Below, piece after piece: positions 17,733 to 26,927 of a DNA stretch of 64,000 nucleotides. The notes beneath the pieces are model-generated. The model was given only the letters and a program-made list of their open reading frames with translations, had not been told where the DNA came from and ran no database searches. The position numbers and the translations under genes are program-made. This stretch comes from an uncultured Bacteroides sp. (lineage in GTDB: Bacteria > Bacteroidota > Bacteroidia > Bacteroidales > Bacteroidaceae). Positions within the stretch are counted from its first letter, which is position 1. Each line of letters starts with the position of its first letter. The stretch spans positions 1,426,001 to 1,490,000 of the forward strand of contig NZ_OY782495.1 of the NCBI RefSeq assembly GCF_963677715.1, read 5' to 3'.

Positions 17733-18662
17733 ATGGTAAATAATAAAATTTTAAAGGGACATGCTGCTGTTTTTGCAGCTAATGTAATGTGGGGATTTAA
17801 TGCCCCGATAGGCAAAGCTGTACTGGCCGAATTTTCACCTTTATCCGTTACGACCTTTCGAATGGTTGGAGCAGCTCTCTGCTTTTGGATTCTTTCTTTA
17901 TTTTGCCCCAAAGAAGATGTAGAAAACAAAGATTTATTAAAGCTTTTTTTTGCCGCTCTGTTTGGAGTAGTCTTTAATCAAGGTTCTTTCATTTTCGGTT
18001 TATCACTCACCTCCCCCATTGATGCTTCAATTGTTACTACTACAACACCCATTATTACGATGATTGTAGCCGCCATCTACCTCAAAGAGCCGGTAACAAA
18101 CAAAAAAGTGTTGGGCATTTTTATCGGCGCATTAGGAGCTTTAACACTAATATTCAGCAGTCAATTAGCTTCTGACGGGCATTCCGGTAATATTTTAGGT
18201 GATTTGTTTTGCCTTATTGCCCAACTAAGTTTTGCTATTTACCTCACAGTTTTCAGAGATCTTATTATAAAGTACTCAGCCGTAACCATCAGCAAATGGC
18301 TATTTATATATGCCTCTATCTGTTTTATTCCATTTTCGTATCACGATGTCTCTTCTATCGACTTCACCACGATACCGTTGACTATGATTTTACAAATAAG
18401 CTATGTGGTACTTTGTGCGACTTTCCTTGCCTACATTTTCACGACATTAGCACAGCAGATACTGCGTCCTACAGTAATAAGTATGTATAACTACGTTCAG
18501 CCAATAGTCGCTTCGATTGTCACTGTAGCTATTGGTATGGACACTTTTGGGTGGAAAAAGGGGATAGCAATTAGTCTCGTTTTTCTAGGAGTATATATTG
18601 TCACTCAAAGTAAATCGAAAGCACAATTAGAAACCGAAAGGAAAGGGCACCTTAAAAATTAA
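17733..18662 (+). CDS. EamA/DMT-superfamily transporter
   Basis: This is a 309-residue inner-membrane protein made almost wholly of hydrophobic helices, about ten, in two homologous EamA halves. The first half begins HAAVFAANVMWGFNAPIGKA and includes the typical helix-ending EPVTNKKVLGIFIGALG. The second half begins GDLFCLIAQLSFAIYLTVFR and ends VFLGVYIVTQSKSK. Members export amino acids, nucleotides or other metabolites as drug/metabolite transporters; the substrate cannot be told from sequence. The start is taken at MVNNKI, after the -7 element. It is divergent from the ATPase/DUF4435 module and has its own terminator, so it is a single-gene unit. Confidence 0.9.
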   Translation: MVNNKILKGHAAVFAANVMWGFNAPIGKAVLAEFSPLSVTTFRMVGAALCFWILSLFCPKEDVENKDLLKLFFAALFGVVFNQGSFIFGLSLTSPIDASIVTTTTPIITMIVAAIYLKEPVTNKKVLGIFIGALGALTLIFSSQLASDGHSGNILGDLFCLIAQLSFAIYLTVFRDLIIKYSAVTISKWLFIYASICFIPFSYHDVSSIDFTTIPLTMILQISYVVLCATFLAYIFTTLAQQILRPTVISMYNYVQPIVASIVTVAIGMDTFGWKKGIAISLVFLGVYIVTQSKSKAQLETERKGHLKN

Positions 18663-18675
18663 AGTGCCCTTTTTA
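18642..18675 (+). terminator. Rho-independent terminator of the EamA gene
   Basis: AAAGGGCAC (18642-18650) pairs with GTGCCCTTT (18664-18672), followed by more T. The EamA stop codon lies inside the loop. It could also act as a terminator for the minus strand, where the left arm gives a run of T. Confidence 0.85.
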
Positions 18676-18733
18676 TAATATTGCTGATAAAAACAAAAGT
18701 CTGGCTAACGACTCTATATCAAATCTAAATTGC

Positions 18734-19825
18734 CTATTTTTTCATTTCTTCGAAATAAGTATCCAGTAAACTTCTGGCTGCAACAAATGAAGTCAGATCT
18801 GCATTTAATACTTGATGCTCTTTTTCTGCCAACATAGACTTTATTTTTTCATTGTTGTAAAAACTATCCCTTAAATGTTCATTAACCGTTTCGTACATCC
18901 AGTATTTACTCTGTTCATTACGCCGATATTCAAAATAGCCATTACCTTTTACGAAATTCAGATATTCATCAATCATATCCCAGATTTCTTTAATGCCCAA
19001 ATCGTAGAAGCCCGAATAGGTAAGAACCTGAGGTACCCATCCCGAATCAGGAGCAGGAAACAAATGAAGAGCATTTTGAAACTGCGTAGCCGCCAATTTG
19101 GCTTTATCAATATTGCTACCATCGGCTTTATTGATAACTATGCCATCAGCCATTTCCATAATACCTCTTTTAATACCTTGAAGTTCGTCTCCGGTACCAG
19201 CAAGCTGTATGAGTAAGAAGAAATCGACCATAGAGTGCACAGCTGTTTCACTTTGACCTACACCCACCGTCTCAACAAAAATTTTATCAAAACCTGCCGC
19301 TTCACATAATATAATAGTTTCACGAGTCTTGCGTGCCACTCCGCCCAAAGAACCGGCAGAAGGACTGGGACGAATAAACGATTTCGGATGTACCGCCAAT
19401 CTTTCCATTCGGGTTTTATCGCCAAGAATACTTCCTTTACTCCGCTCACTACTAGGATCAATAGCCAGCACCGCTAATTTACCTCCTTTTTCGAGTACAT
19501 GCAAGCCAAAAACATCAATAGAAGTACTCTTTCCCGCACCAGGCACCCCACTGATACCTATGCGAACTGATTTTCCCGAATAAGGCAAACATTTTTCTAT
19601 TACTTCCTGTGCAACAGACTGATGTTCGGGCTTTACACTCTCTACCAATGTTACCGCCTGGCTCAGAACAGTTACATTTCCCTTAATAATTCCATCAACA
19701 AAATCATCTATAGAAAGCTTACGTCTCTTTGACTTATTTAAATAAGGACTTACCGATGAAGGCTTTTCTATGCCTACATTTACCGTCAATCCTTTATATT
19801 CCGAACTATTTTCAGGATGTTCCAT
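18734..19825 (-). CDS. meaB: Methylmalonyl-CoA mutase-associated GTPase MeaB
   Basis: This is a 363-residue G3E-family GTPase (ArgK/MeaB). It protects and reactivates the cobalamin-dependent methylmalonyl-CoA mutase and gates cofactor loading. The P-loop is GVPGAGKS (93-100), followed by the family hallmark DPSSERSKGSILGDKTRM, the switch segment VETVGVGQSE, and the base-specificity motif NKADGSN. The length is slightly above 330 because of an N-terminal extension of about 35 residues. Bacteroides make propionate through methylmalonyl-CoA, which fits; the mutase genes are not in this window. The gene stands alone between the EamA terminator and the DUF1573 gene. Confidence 0.95.
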   Translation of the reverse strand: MEHPENSSEYKGLTVNVGIEKPSSVSPYLNKSKRRKLSIDDFVDGIIKGNVTVLSQAVTLVESVKPEHQSVAQEVIEKCLPYSGKSVRIGISGVPGAGKSTSIDVFGLHVLEKGGKLAVLAIDPSSERSKGSILGDKTRMERLAVHPKSFIRPSPSAGSLGGVARKTRETIILCEAAGFDKIFVETVGVGQSETAVHSMVDFFLLIQLAGTGDELQGIKRGIMEMADGIVINKADGSNIDKAKLAATQFQNALHLFPAPDSGWVPQVLTYSGFYDLGIKEIWDMIDEYLNFVKGNGYFEYRRNEQSKYWMYETVNEHLRDSFYNNEKIKSMLAEKEHQVLNADLTSFVAARSLLDTYFEEMKK

Positions 19826-19920
19826 AACTATCTTTTAATTACCGCTTCTTCATTAACAATCACCTTTCCCAAATGATTTCAGATAAGGAAACAATCAATC
19901 AACGCAAGAACGGTGAATTT

Positions 19921-20997
19921 TCACTTTGTTTTTAAATTGATCTCAACTTTAGGTTGTACAGGATCATTGGTAATCATTAAAATCTTTAAAAGTCTTTTTT
20001 GATTAATACCTTTTTTACTTAAACGCACTCCAAGCTTAGTACTTTCTCCCGGATTCAATTGTGTCTTTTTAAGTTTAACGCCAACTGCAGGATTAAAGAC
20101 TTGTAGTTTCTGAATTACCAGCATTGATTTTCCTGTGTTAGTTATAACAATATCATGCGATGCTTTGTTTTTCTTAGCCAAAAGTGAACTAAAATCAACA
20201 GTGGTCTCAGATAGACGAATAGCAGGTGCATTTGCTCTAGCTTGTTTGCTCAACCCCGAAAAATCGGGCAACAACACAACAGAAACCGGAATTTCATTTT
20301 CTTCATTTACTTTATCTCCGGCAAAACGAGCCAAATATACTGAGGTTTGCGTCAGTCCCAAATCGACTAGTTGTTTAGCATCGAGTGTCAAAGTAAGCGT
20401 TCCTCTCTTTCCTCTCAATAACACATTTGGTTTTTTGCTCATCTTCAAATAAGGAGGAAGATGCATAAGCTCCGGTTCATAGGGCTTATCAGAAAGATTA
20501 ACCACACTCAGAACTATCTGCGGGTTATCATTACGATTAACATCAGTAAAATCAATGGTATTATGATCAATCCGGATTTTCCCAATAAGATATGGATGGG
20601 TTTTAGTGAAATCCTTAACCTCCTCGACTACTTCTCCTACAAAATTAAGGTAAACCAAACTGGGCTGAGCATTGCTATAAATACCTACCGTTTTATCAAA
20701 ATGACCTAACGCTTTCGCGTCAAAAGTAGCACTCACCACACCCTTTTTTCCCGGTTCAATGGGATCTTTTGTCCAATCGGCCACAGTACATCCACACGAA
20801 GTAGTAACATTAGTTAACACCAACACCTTATTGCCGGTGTTGGTTATAGTATACTGCACAGTTACCGGTTTTTTCCATTTTATCTGCCCAAAATTATGCG
20901 TCTCTTTATTCGACGAAATATGAGGTTGAGAATAGACAGACAAGCAAACAATAAAAAAAGAGAATATGACGGTAAGACAACGTTTCATTCGTTTCAT
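19921..20997 (-). CDS. DUF1573 repeat protein, secreted
   Basis: This is a 358-residue exported protein with a signal peptide ending near SVYSQ. It contains about three immunoglobulin-like (ASPM/SPD-2/Hydin-type, DUF1573) repeats. The first shows THNFGQIKWKKPVTVQYTIT followed by VLTNVTTSCGCTVADW, the characteristic SCGCT motif. A second lies at about 145-240, and the third begins ETTVDFSSLLAKKNKASHDI. Such proteins are widespread in Bacteroidetes and probably periplasmic or surface-exposed; their exact job is not known. It follows the alpha-2-macroglobulin-like gene by 70 nt on the same strand and may be co-transcribed. ATGs at 20997 and 20988 are both possible. Confidence 0.85.
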   Translation of the reverse strand: MKRMKRCLTVIFSFFIVCLSVYSQPHISSNKETHNFGQIKWKKPVTVQYTITNTGNKVLVLTNVTTSCGCTVADWTKDPIEPGKKGVVSATFDAKALGHFDKTVGIYSNAQPSLVYLNFVGEVVEEVKDFTKTHPYLIGKIRIDHNTIDFTDVNRNDNPQIVLSVVNLSDKPYEPELMHLPPYLKMSKKPNVLLRGKRGTLTLTLDAKQLVDLGLTQTSVYLARFAGDKVNEENEIPVSVVLLPDFSGLSKQARANAPAIRLSETTVDFSSLLAKKNKASHDIVITNTGKSMLVIQKLQVFNPAVGVKLKKTQLNPGESTKLGVRLSKKGINQKRLLKILMITNDPVQPKVEINLKTK

Positions 20998-21067
20998 ATT
21001 TGATAATTACAAGTTTTGAAACACAAAAATAGGCGTTTTAAATGAATTAAGAACAATCAAGCGGAAG

Positions 21068-24000
21068 TTAATTTATAACCTCCACTTTAGTAGACGCTGA
21101 ATGAGAAGCATATTCGGGCGCATAGGCCGATTGAATGGCAGCCAATCCTGCTTCATACATTCCGGCTCTATTTACTCTATATACATACTCCAATACATAA
21201 ACCCCTTTTTTCAAAGAATTAAAAAAGAAATTGGTAGAGGCATCCTTCACGTCGACATAATAACCAATGCCTGAATTCCACCGATAGCCGGAAATATTGC
21301 TGACAGGCTCAAAGCAAGAGGCATGCTGATCCTTCAATTGAACAAAATCCATCGGACGGTTCAGTCGAATCGTAAGCCGTACCACAACCTTATCTCCAAC
21401 TAGCAATTTTGAACCGGATGTTATCAGATTCAATTGCTTAGTATTTTTGACTATGTGCTCAACATAAAGTTTCTTTTCCACATTAAGCTCCTTGCCTTGT
21501 TGCACGACCTTATCCATATCTTCGCGATACTGAGCATAAACCGCCCCCCAGGCTATGCCTTTATCCGATTTTTCAACCCGAATACCCGATGCCTTTTCTA
21601 TTGTCTTTGCATCGATTATCACTTTCTGCATGTAACCAATTCCCTGATTCGCTTTTTGAAAATCCATTTCTTTATCGCCAAGTATAATACGTATCTTACC
21701 CTGATTTTCGAGAAGATTACTACCTCTAAGGAGCAATGCATAGACAGCATCAACCGTTGCGACCGGTGAGCTCCACTGTTGTGTTTGTTTCTGTTTCAAC
21801 AACCACAATTTCATCTCTTCTAAAGCAATACTATCATTTGAAACCTCTTCAAACGCCTCCATCACTGCAACATGAGCTGGTACTCTCAAACTATTCCAGA
21901 CATAAGGGCTTTCATTAAAAGCAAAATGCATACCCTGCTCATCGGAACGAACAGCATATTCTTTTAATGAAGCAATAAAATTCTGAGCTTCCGTAACACG
22001 ACCGGCAGCATGAAGAATCATAGCGGCATGGGCTTTTTCTATGAGCGATAATGAAGTTATAGACTGGTCTATTTTGCTCAGAAAATAGTTGTAAGCCGCC
22101 TTGTTGGCATCAGGTACCTTTTCGTCGGACAAAGTAATGAGATAAAGATACTCCAATGCCGAGACGGAAATGCCCGCTATCTTATTGTCCGATTTTTCGA
22201 CACTGCGTATCGCATTATATTCTATTAGTGCCTCAGCATGGAGGTAATTCAAGGCTGCCTTTTGCATAACCTGCGCATCAGCATCTAAAGGCATACCTGT
22301 TAAACGGGTAAACCGTGCTAGGGATTCTACGACAAAATTAGTAATATCCCGGCTGCCATCCATGCCCTTATACCACGTCCACGAACCGTTAGACAGTTGT
22401 AATTCCTTGAGCTTAGTTAAAGCAGACAAGGTTTTATTCCGTATGTTGTTCAGATCAAACAAGGTGGCAATCCTTTCCTTTTGTTGGGTCTCATTTGCCG
22501 CCTCCAGCAGCCAGGGCGATTCCTCGAGAAGAATGTTTTTCACCTCTTGGTTCTTCTGCAGGTTACTTATGAGTGTCTCTTTCGTTCCTCCCTGACTCTT
22601 CCATGAATCGAATACCGCCTTTATTTTTGGCTGTGAATAAACAATATACGAAGCCATTGCATTGGCATAATAAGCCGCCGCCCATGAAATAGCATTATCA
22701 TTTACAGGTAAACTAAGAGCAGGCAATGCTTGTATTGCATACCAAGCAGGATTAGACGTAAATTCAACGGTCAGTTTACGATTGGTAGCTGTCTTACTAT
22801 CTTGATTAAACAATGTTTTCAAAGAAAAATCACGAGTCTCATTACCACGTATCGGCAAAGCCATAGTTTCGGTTATATTTTGTTTGTTGCTCAATACCGG
22901 AATAACATGCTGTTCACCATCACTAAAAGAATCTCCTTCTGCAACAAGCCTGCAACCCAGCATATCATATTTGTCGGTAGCGGTAAACGAGAACTGCGTT
23001 CCTACTGTTTTTCCGGCATCCGCAATGAATGACTGTTTCTGAGTAGCAATCACTTTTTCGGTCATCGGGTCAAATAACACAAATTTAACCACCCCTGAGA
23101 TGTTCTTTTCGGTAAGATTGGTCACTGACGCAGCAACAGATGACTGATCGCCAATGCGAACAAAACGGGGCAAATTAGGAGTAATCATAAATTCTTTGCT
23201 CGCAACAACCTCATCTTCTATTAGTTGAGTAAGCATTCCTTTGGTATGCGCGTATCCTCTAAAGTTCCAGGAAGTAAGACTCTCGGGCATGGTAAATGAA
23301 AATGCAACCTCACCCTTTTCATTTGTTAAGAGTTGCGGGTAGAAGAATGCAGTTTCGACAAAATTAGAACGAAGATTAGTGTCCGGAGATAACTTTTCGG
23401 GCGTATAGGTAGCAAAGCCAACGACGACCACTTCGGCATCAGCTTTTACAGAAGCAGGTCCCTCTGCCTTCTTTAAAAAAGAAGAAGCGCCACGAATTCG
23501 AATAGAATTATCAGCAGATCGGGTCGATGTTCCATATCCCAAAACGGCATTGTTTCCATAAACATCAATAAAAGAATCATAATTCAAAGAAAGGGTATTG
23601 AGCCATTTTTCGGGAAACTCACAGTGGTAATAACTATTCCGCTGGTAATTTTGCATCCAATTCGTTGAAGGGAGGTTTCTGGAATAATGAATATTCCAAT
23701 CTTGATTGTTTTCCCACAAATCATCTAAAGAAGTGTCGTACATAGTAGCCAATAACTCTGCAGCAGCAGGTAATCCCTGAGGAGTCGTTATCGTTAACTT
23801 CCATTCCTCCTTCTGGCCGGGGCGAAGTTTGTCGCGAAACACATCCCATTTTACCTTCAGTTGCTTATCCGCCATTTTCTTTTCCAAACGGACCTGCTGC
23901 TGGTATAGTTGCCCGTTTTTTACAAAACCAAAAACAATACTCAGCCCATCGCCATATTCCGCTTTATAAGGGATATCAAATCGCTTCACTGAATCCGACA

Positions 24001-26782
24001 AATTGAGAATCTTGCTTTCCAGCCTCTTGTTGCCACTGAAAGTATCCATCATCACATAAGCCTCCTTTTCGGACGTACCAAAAACAAAAGAAGCCGGATG
24101 TGTTTTATCAAAAAAAGTATTGAGTGGGTAGTACCATATTGGCGACTCTTCAGCCGGACGGGTATCAGAAACAGAAAACAAGACAATCTTCTTCTCTGAA
24201 TTAACCTCACGACCTTTGTCGTCTCTGGCAGTAAGTACCAATTTATAAACACCCGAAGGAAATGCCTGCCAAGAAGATAACTGCATTTTTTCGTTAGATG
24301 TAAATGGGCCTGAACATATAGCCACATCAGCAATCACGTTTGTTTTATTATCCTTATAGGCATATAATTTATATTCACCTTGTACGTTTACAGACTTATT
24401 ATTTAGGTTTTTTGCTTCGAACGTAGCCTTAATCGTATCATCCTTACATATTTTATCGGGCATATTTGTACTAAGCAACAATGAACGGTCTCCTGCCATC
24501 AAAGAATTTACAGCTGTTTGGGTTTCGCCGGCCTCATTTGTGACCGAGACCTCAACCTTATAAGTATAAAACCTCGGAGTAAGGCTCCCATCCCTCTCCG
24601 GTTGCAATAAAAGTGGAATAGAGAAAATTCCGTTTGCATCTGATTCCACCTCTCCGGAAGCCAAAACGGATGACTGCTCATAAACCGAACGCCACCAATT
24701 CCGAGACGAGCGGGTTATCGTATACTTAGCCGCCGCACCCTGCAAAGGAACTTGTGTATAGGTTTGCACCAAACCTTTTACCTGTACGGAATCGCCCAAT
24801 TGATAATCCCCCTCTAAAGAGGAGAAAGTGACGTTGAATGTGGGGCGTTTATACTCTTCCACACGAATGGAACAACTCCCTTCTTCGGTTTTCAAATAGT
24901 AAGTGCCATTAAGACAAACAGAAGGCAAAACAAACTCTGCGGTGAACGAACCAAAATCATTCGTCTGCACTTTTTTATTTTCTATCTCCCGCCCATTACT
25001 GCCGGTAAGTGTAAGCGTATAGCTTTTGCTATTGAGCACACTAGCCGTATCGGCCAATAGATTGTAAGCGATACCTTTTATGTATACGGTTTGACCGGGA
25101 CGATAAATAGTACGATCCGTCAAGAGTTGTACTTCTTCCTTTACCCGATTGCTATCATTAAACGTGTAAACTCCGCGATATATATTTTGCAAAGGCATTG
25201 CCGTATCTTCACCTTTTTCAGCCGCAAGATAATCATATTCATCCGACAATGTAAGCTCCAGCTTTCCCTGTACATCTGTAGCTAGACTCTTCTTTTCAAT
25301 TTTCTCCCCTTTCTCGTTATCAAAAAGGCGTATCAACGCATTGGGAACAGGGTGCCCCGTCATCGCATCCAGCGCCACAAGTTCCAGTTGATTATCGGGC
25401 AAGTTACGGGATAGTACTTTGAATCGGGTAGAGTAGAGAAAATTATCAACTGCCGAACCTTTTTTCCCATCCGGCATTACTTCTAACAAATAAGCGCCTT
25501 CCGCAGGTGCGGTAAGAGTAAGGACCGTATCTTTAAATAGATAGTCATTCGTGCGTACCAATGCAAAATGTCTGGAAGCAACCTTCTTAGAATACTTTTT
25601 ATAGTACGCATTGTTTGTCCCTTTCTTCAAACCTATAGAAATAACAAGCAAATTAACACGATAATAGTAAATGGTGAATCCGTCTATGTTTCTATGATTA
25701 ACCTTCAACTTAAAATCTGAATCAGGGTATACAGTCTCATTTGCCACTACGGATAAAGATGGACTCATGATTTCCTGCCTCAGGTTCTTTAATGAATTTA
25801 TTCCAAAATATTTGGGATAAGATGAAATGGCCTCATCACAGAGTTGCAAAGCAAGTATATTCATATTATTATTACGTGCAAATTGCGCTTTTTCCAAGTA
25901 CACTTCCGCACAAACATTCCGCTGTTTATAAGTTGAAATCAATTTATCCAATGACACGACAAAAGGATGCAAAGTGAAGTTTTCCGGTTTAAGCTCAGAA
26001 TTCAATGCAGAGAAATACAAACTATTTTGCTGTGCCCACCTCAAACTATCTAACGAAGATAATACAACAGCATCCTCATTCTCCGCGTTGCGATATGTAT
26101 TTATTAAATTAGTATAGATAGAAACAATTTCGGCAGTAAGAATAGTATCATTGCCCATAGAGTAAACAGATTTTAATGCCGTAACACCACGCAAAGCCAG
26201 CAAATGGTACAGATCATGTTTATAATAAGTACTGGTTTTGCCTTGCTCCACAAAAGGTACGTATGAAGCAGAAGAGGTTTTCAGCAGAGACAATGAATCT
26301 TGCAAAGCGGCACGAGTATGTTTCAATACTTTTTGCACGAATAAATTGCCACTCCATTCGCGGATATCCTCGATAGAACTATCCTCTTCGAGGTTAGTCC
26401 GCTGGCGAAGTTGCCATTGATTGGCGGCAGCATAATCAGCATAAATACCTGCAGCCAGAGAATTGAGTATCGCACGATCTGTAAGCACAGTCGTTGTGTC
26501 AGTCCATTGTTCTATATCTTTCAGGCACGTATAAAAGCTGTCAGGAGTGTATATCTGCTGATATTTCATTCTCCACATATATGCTTTGAGCATTTGTGGC
26601 GAATTTCGTTCCGCTTCTGCTTTATCAAAAATATCACCCGCCAGTTTAATCACTGTCTGAGGCAAATCTTTTTTTTCAGCCCGCTCCAATTGTTTCCAAC
26701 GCCGATCGTACGATTGAGCATAAACAGATACGTTTAGACTGGAAATAAGTAATGTTATAAGAGTAACTAGTTTAATATTCAT
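21068..26782 (-). CDS. Alpha-2-macroglobulin family protein lacking a thioester motif
   Basis: This is a 1,904-residue exported protein with a signal peptide ending near VYAQ. The N-terminal part (about 25-340) is helical, followed by a series of MG-type beta domains. The MG2 hallmark LLTDRTIYRPGQTVYIKG is near residue 559, the central A2M hallmark with PESLTSWNFRGYAHT is near 1154, and a helical thioester-domain-like region covers about 1340-1690, then a receptor-binding-like C-terminus. Where a CxEQ thioester would be expected (near 1360) the sequence is VNDNAISWAAAYYANAM, so no covalent protease trap is apparent. A TonB-plug-like stretch (SIRIRGASS near 1096, EVVVVGFATYT near 1119) sits in the middle. 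A role as an envelope protease inhibitor or scaffold is inference. Confidence 0.88.
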   Translation of the reverse strand: MNIKLVTLITLLISSLNVSVYAQSYDRRWKQLERAEKKDLPQTVIKLAGDIFDKAEAERNSPQMLKAYMWRMKYQQIYTPDSFYTCLKDIEQWTDTTTVLTDRAILNSLAAGIYADYAAANQWQLRQRTNLEEDSSIEDIREWSGNLFVQKVLKHTRAALQDSLSLLKTSSASYVPFVEQGKTSTYYKHDLYHLLALRGVTALKSVYSMGNDTILTAEIVSIYTNLINTYRNAENEDAVVLSSLDSLRWAQQNSLYFSALNSELKPENFTLHPFVVSLDKLISTYKQRNVCAEVYLEKAQFARNNNMNILALQLCDEAISSYPKYFGINSLKNLRQEIMSPSLSVVANETVYPDSDFKLKVNHRNIDGFTIYYYRVNLLVISIGLKKGTNNAYYKKYSKKVASRHFALVRTNDYLFKDTVLTLTAPAEGAYLLEVMPDGKKGSAVDNFLYSTRFKVLSRNLPDNQLELVALDAMTGHPVPNALIRLFDNEKGEKIEKKSLATDVQGKLELTLSDEYDYLAAEKGEDTAMPLQNIYRGVYTFNDSNRVKEEVQLLTDRTIYRPGQTVYIKGIAYNLLADTASVLNSKSYTLTLTGSNGREIENKKVQTNDFGSFTAEFVLPSVCLNGTYYLKTEEGSCSIRVEEYKRPTFNVTFSSLEGDYQLGDSVQVKGLVQTYTQVPLQGAAAKYTITRSSRNWWRSVYEQSSVLASGEVESDANGIFSIPLLLQPERDGSLTPRFYTYKVEVSVTNEAGETQTAVNSLMAGDRSLLLSTNMPDKICKDDTIKATFEAKNLNNKSVNVQGEYKLYAYKDNKTNVIADVAICSGPFTSNEKMQLSSWQAFPSGVYKLVLTARDDKGREVNSEKKIVLFSVSDTRPAEESPIWYYPLNTFFDKTHPASFVFGTSEKEAYVMMDTFSGNKRLESKILNLSDSVKRFDIPYKAEYGDGLSIVFGFVKNGQLYQQQVRLEKKMADKQLKVKWDVFRDKLRPGQKEEWKLTITTPQGLPAAAELLATMYDTSLDDLWENNQDWNIHYSRNLPSTNWMQNYQRNSYYHCEFPEKWLNTLSLNYDSFIDVYGNNAVLGYGTSTRSADNSIRIRGASSFLKKAEGPASVKADAEVVVVGFATYTPEKLSPDTNLRSNFVETAFFYPQLLTNEKGEVAFSFTMPESLTSWNFRGYAHTKGMLTQLIEDEVVASKEFMITPNLPRFVRIGDQSSVAASVTNLTEKNISGVVKFVLFDPMTEKVIATQKQSFIADAGKTVGTQFSFTATDKYDMLGCRLVAEGDSFSDGEQHVIPVLSNKQNITETMALPIRGNETRDFSLKTLFNQDSKTATNRKLTVEFTSNPAWYAIQALPALSLPVNDNAISWAAAYYANAMASYIVYSQPKIKAVFDSWKSQGGTKETLISNLQKNQEVKNILLEESPWLLEAANETQQKERIATLFDLNNIRNKTLSALTKLKELQLSNGSWTWYKGMDGSRDITNFVVESLARFTRLTGMPLDADAQVMQKAALNYLHAEALIEYNAIRSVEKSDNKIAGISVSALEYLYLITLSDEKVPDANKAAYNYFLSKIDQSITSLSLIEKAHAAMILHAAGRVTEAQNFIASLKEYAVRSDEQGMHFAFNESPYVWNSLRVPAHVAVMEAFEEVSNDSIALEEMKLWLLKQKQTQQWSSPVATVDAVYALLLRGSNLLENQGKIRIILGDKEMDFQKANQGIGYMQKVIIDAKTIEKASGIRVEKSDKGIAWGAVYAQYREDMDKVVQQGKELNVEKKLYVEHIVKNTKQLNLITSGSKLLVGDKVVVRLTIRLNRPMDFVQLKDQHASCFEPVSNISGYRWNSGIGYYVDVKDASTNFFFNSLKKGVYVLEYVYRVNRAGMYEAGLAAIQSAYAPEYASHSASTKVEVIN

Positions 26783-26927
26783 CTTTTCGGGGTTTAAGTC
26801 TATGTATGAAACAAAGAAAAGAAATTTAGTTTAAATAAATGCTAGCTGATACTTAATTATTTAAAAAAACATATTAATTTTACGACTTTTATTTACTATA
26901 AAGACACAGATAACTTAACTACTATTT

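Noticed and set aside
23390-23530. A separate TonB-dependent receptor fragment
   Set aside because: The plug-like motifs are in frame within the alpha-2-macroglobulin-like protein and no barrel follows.
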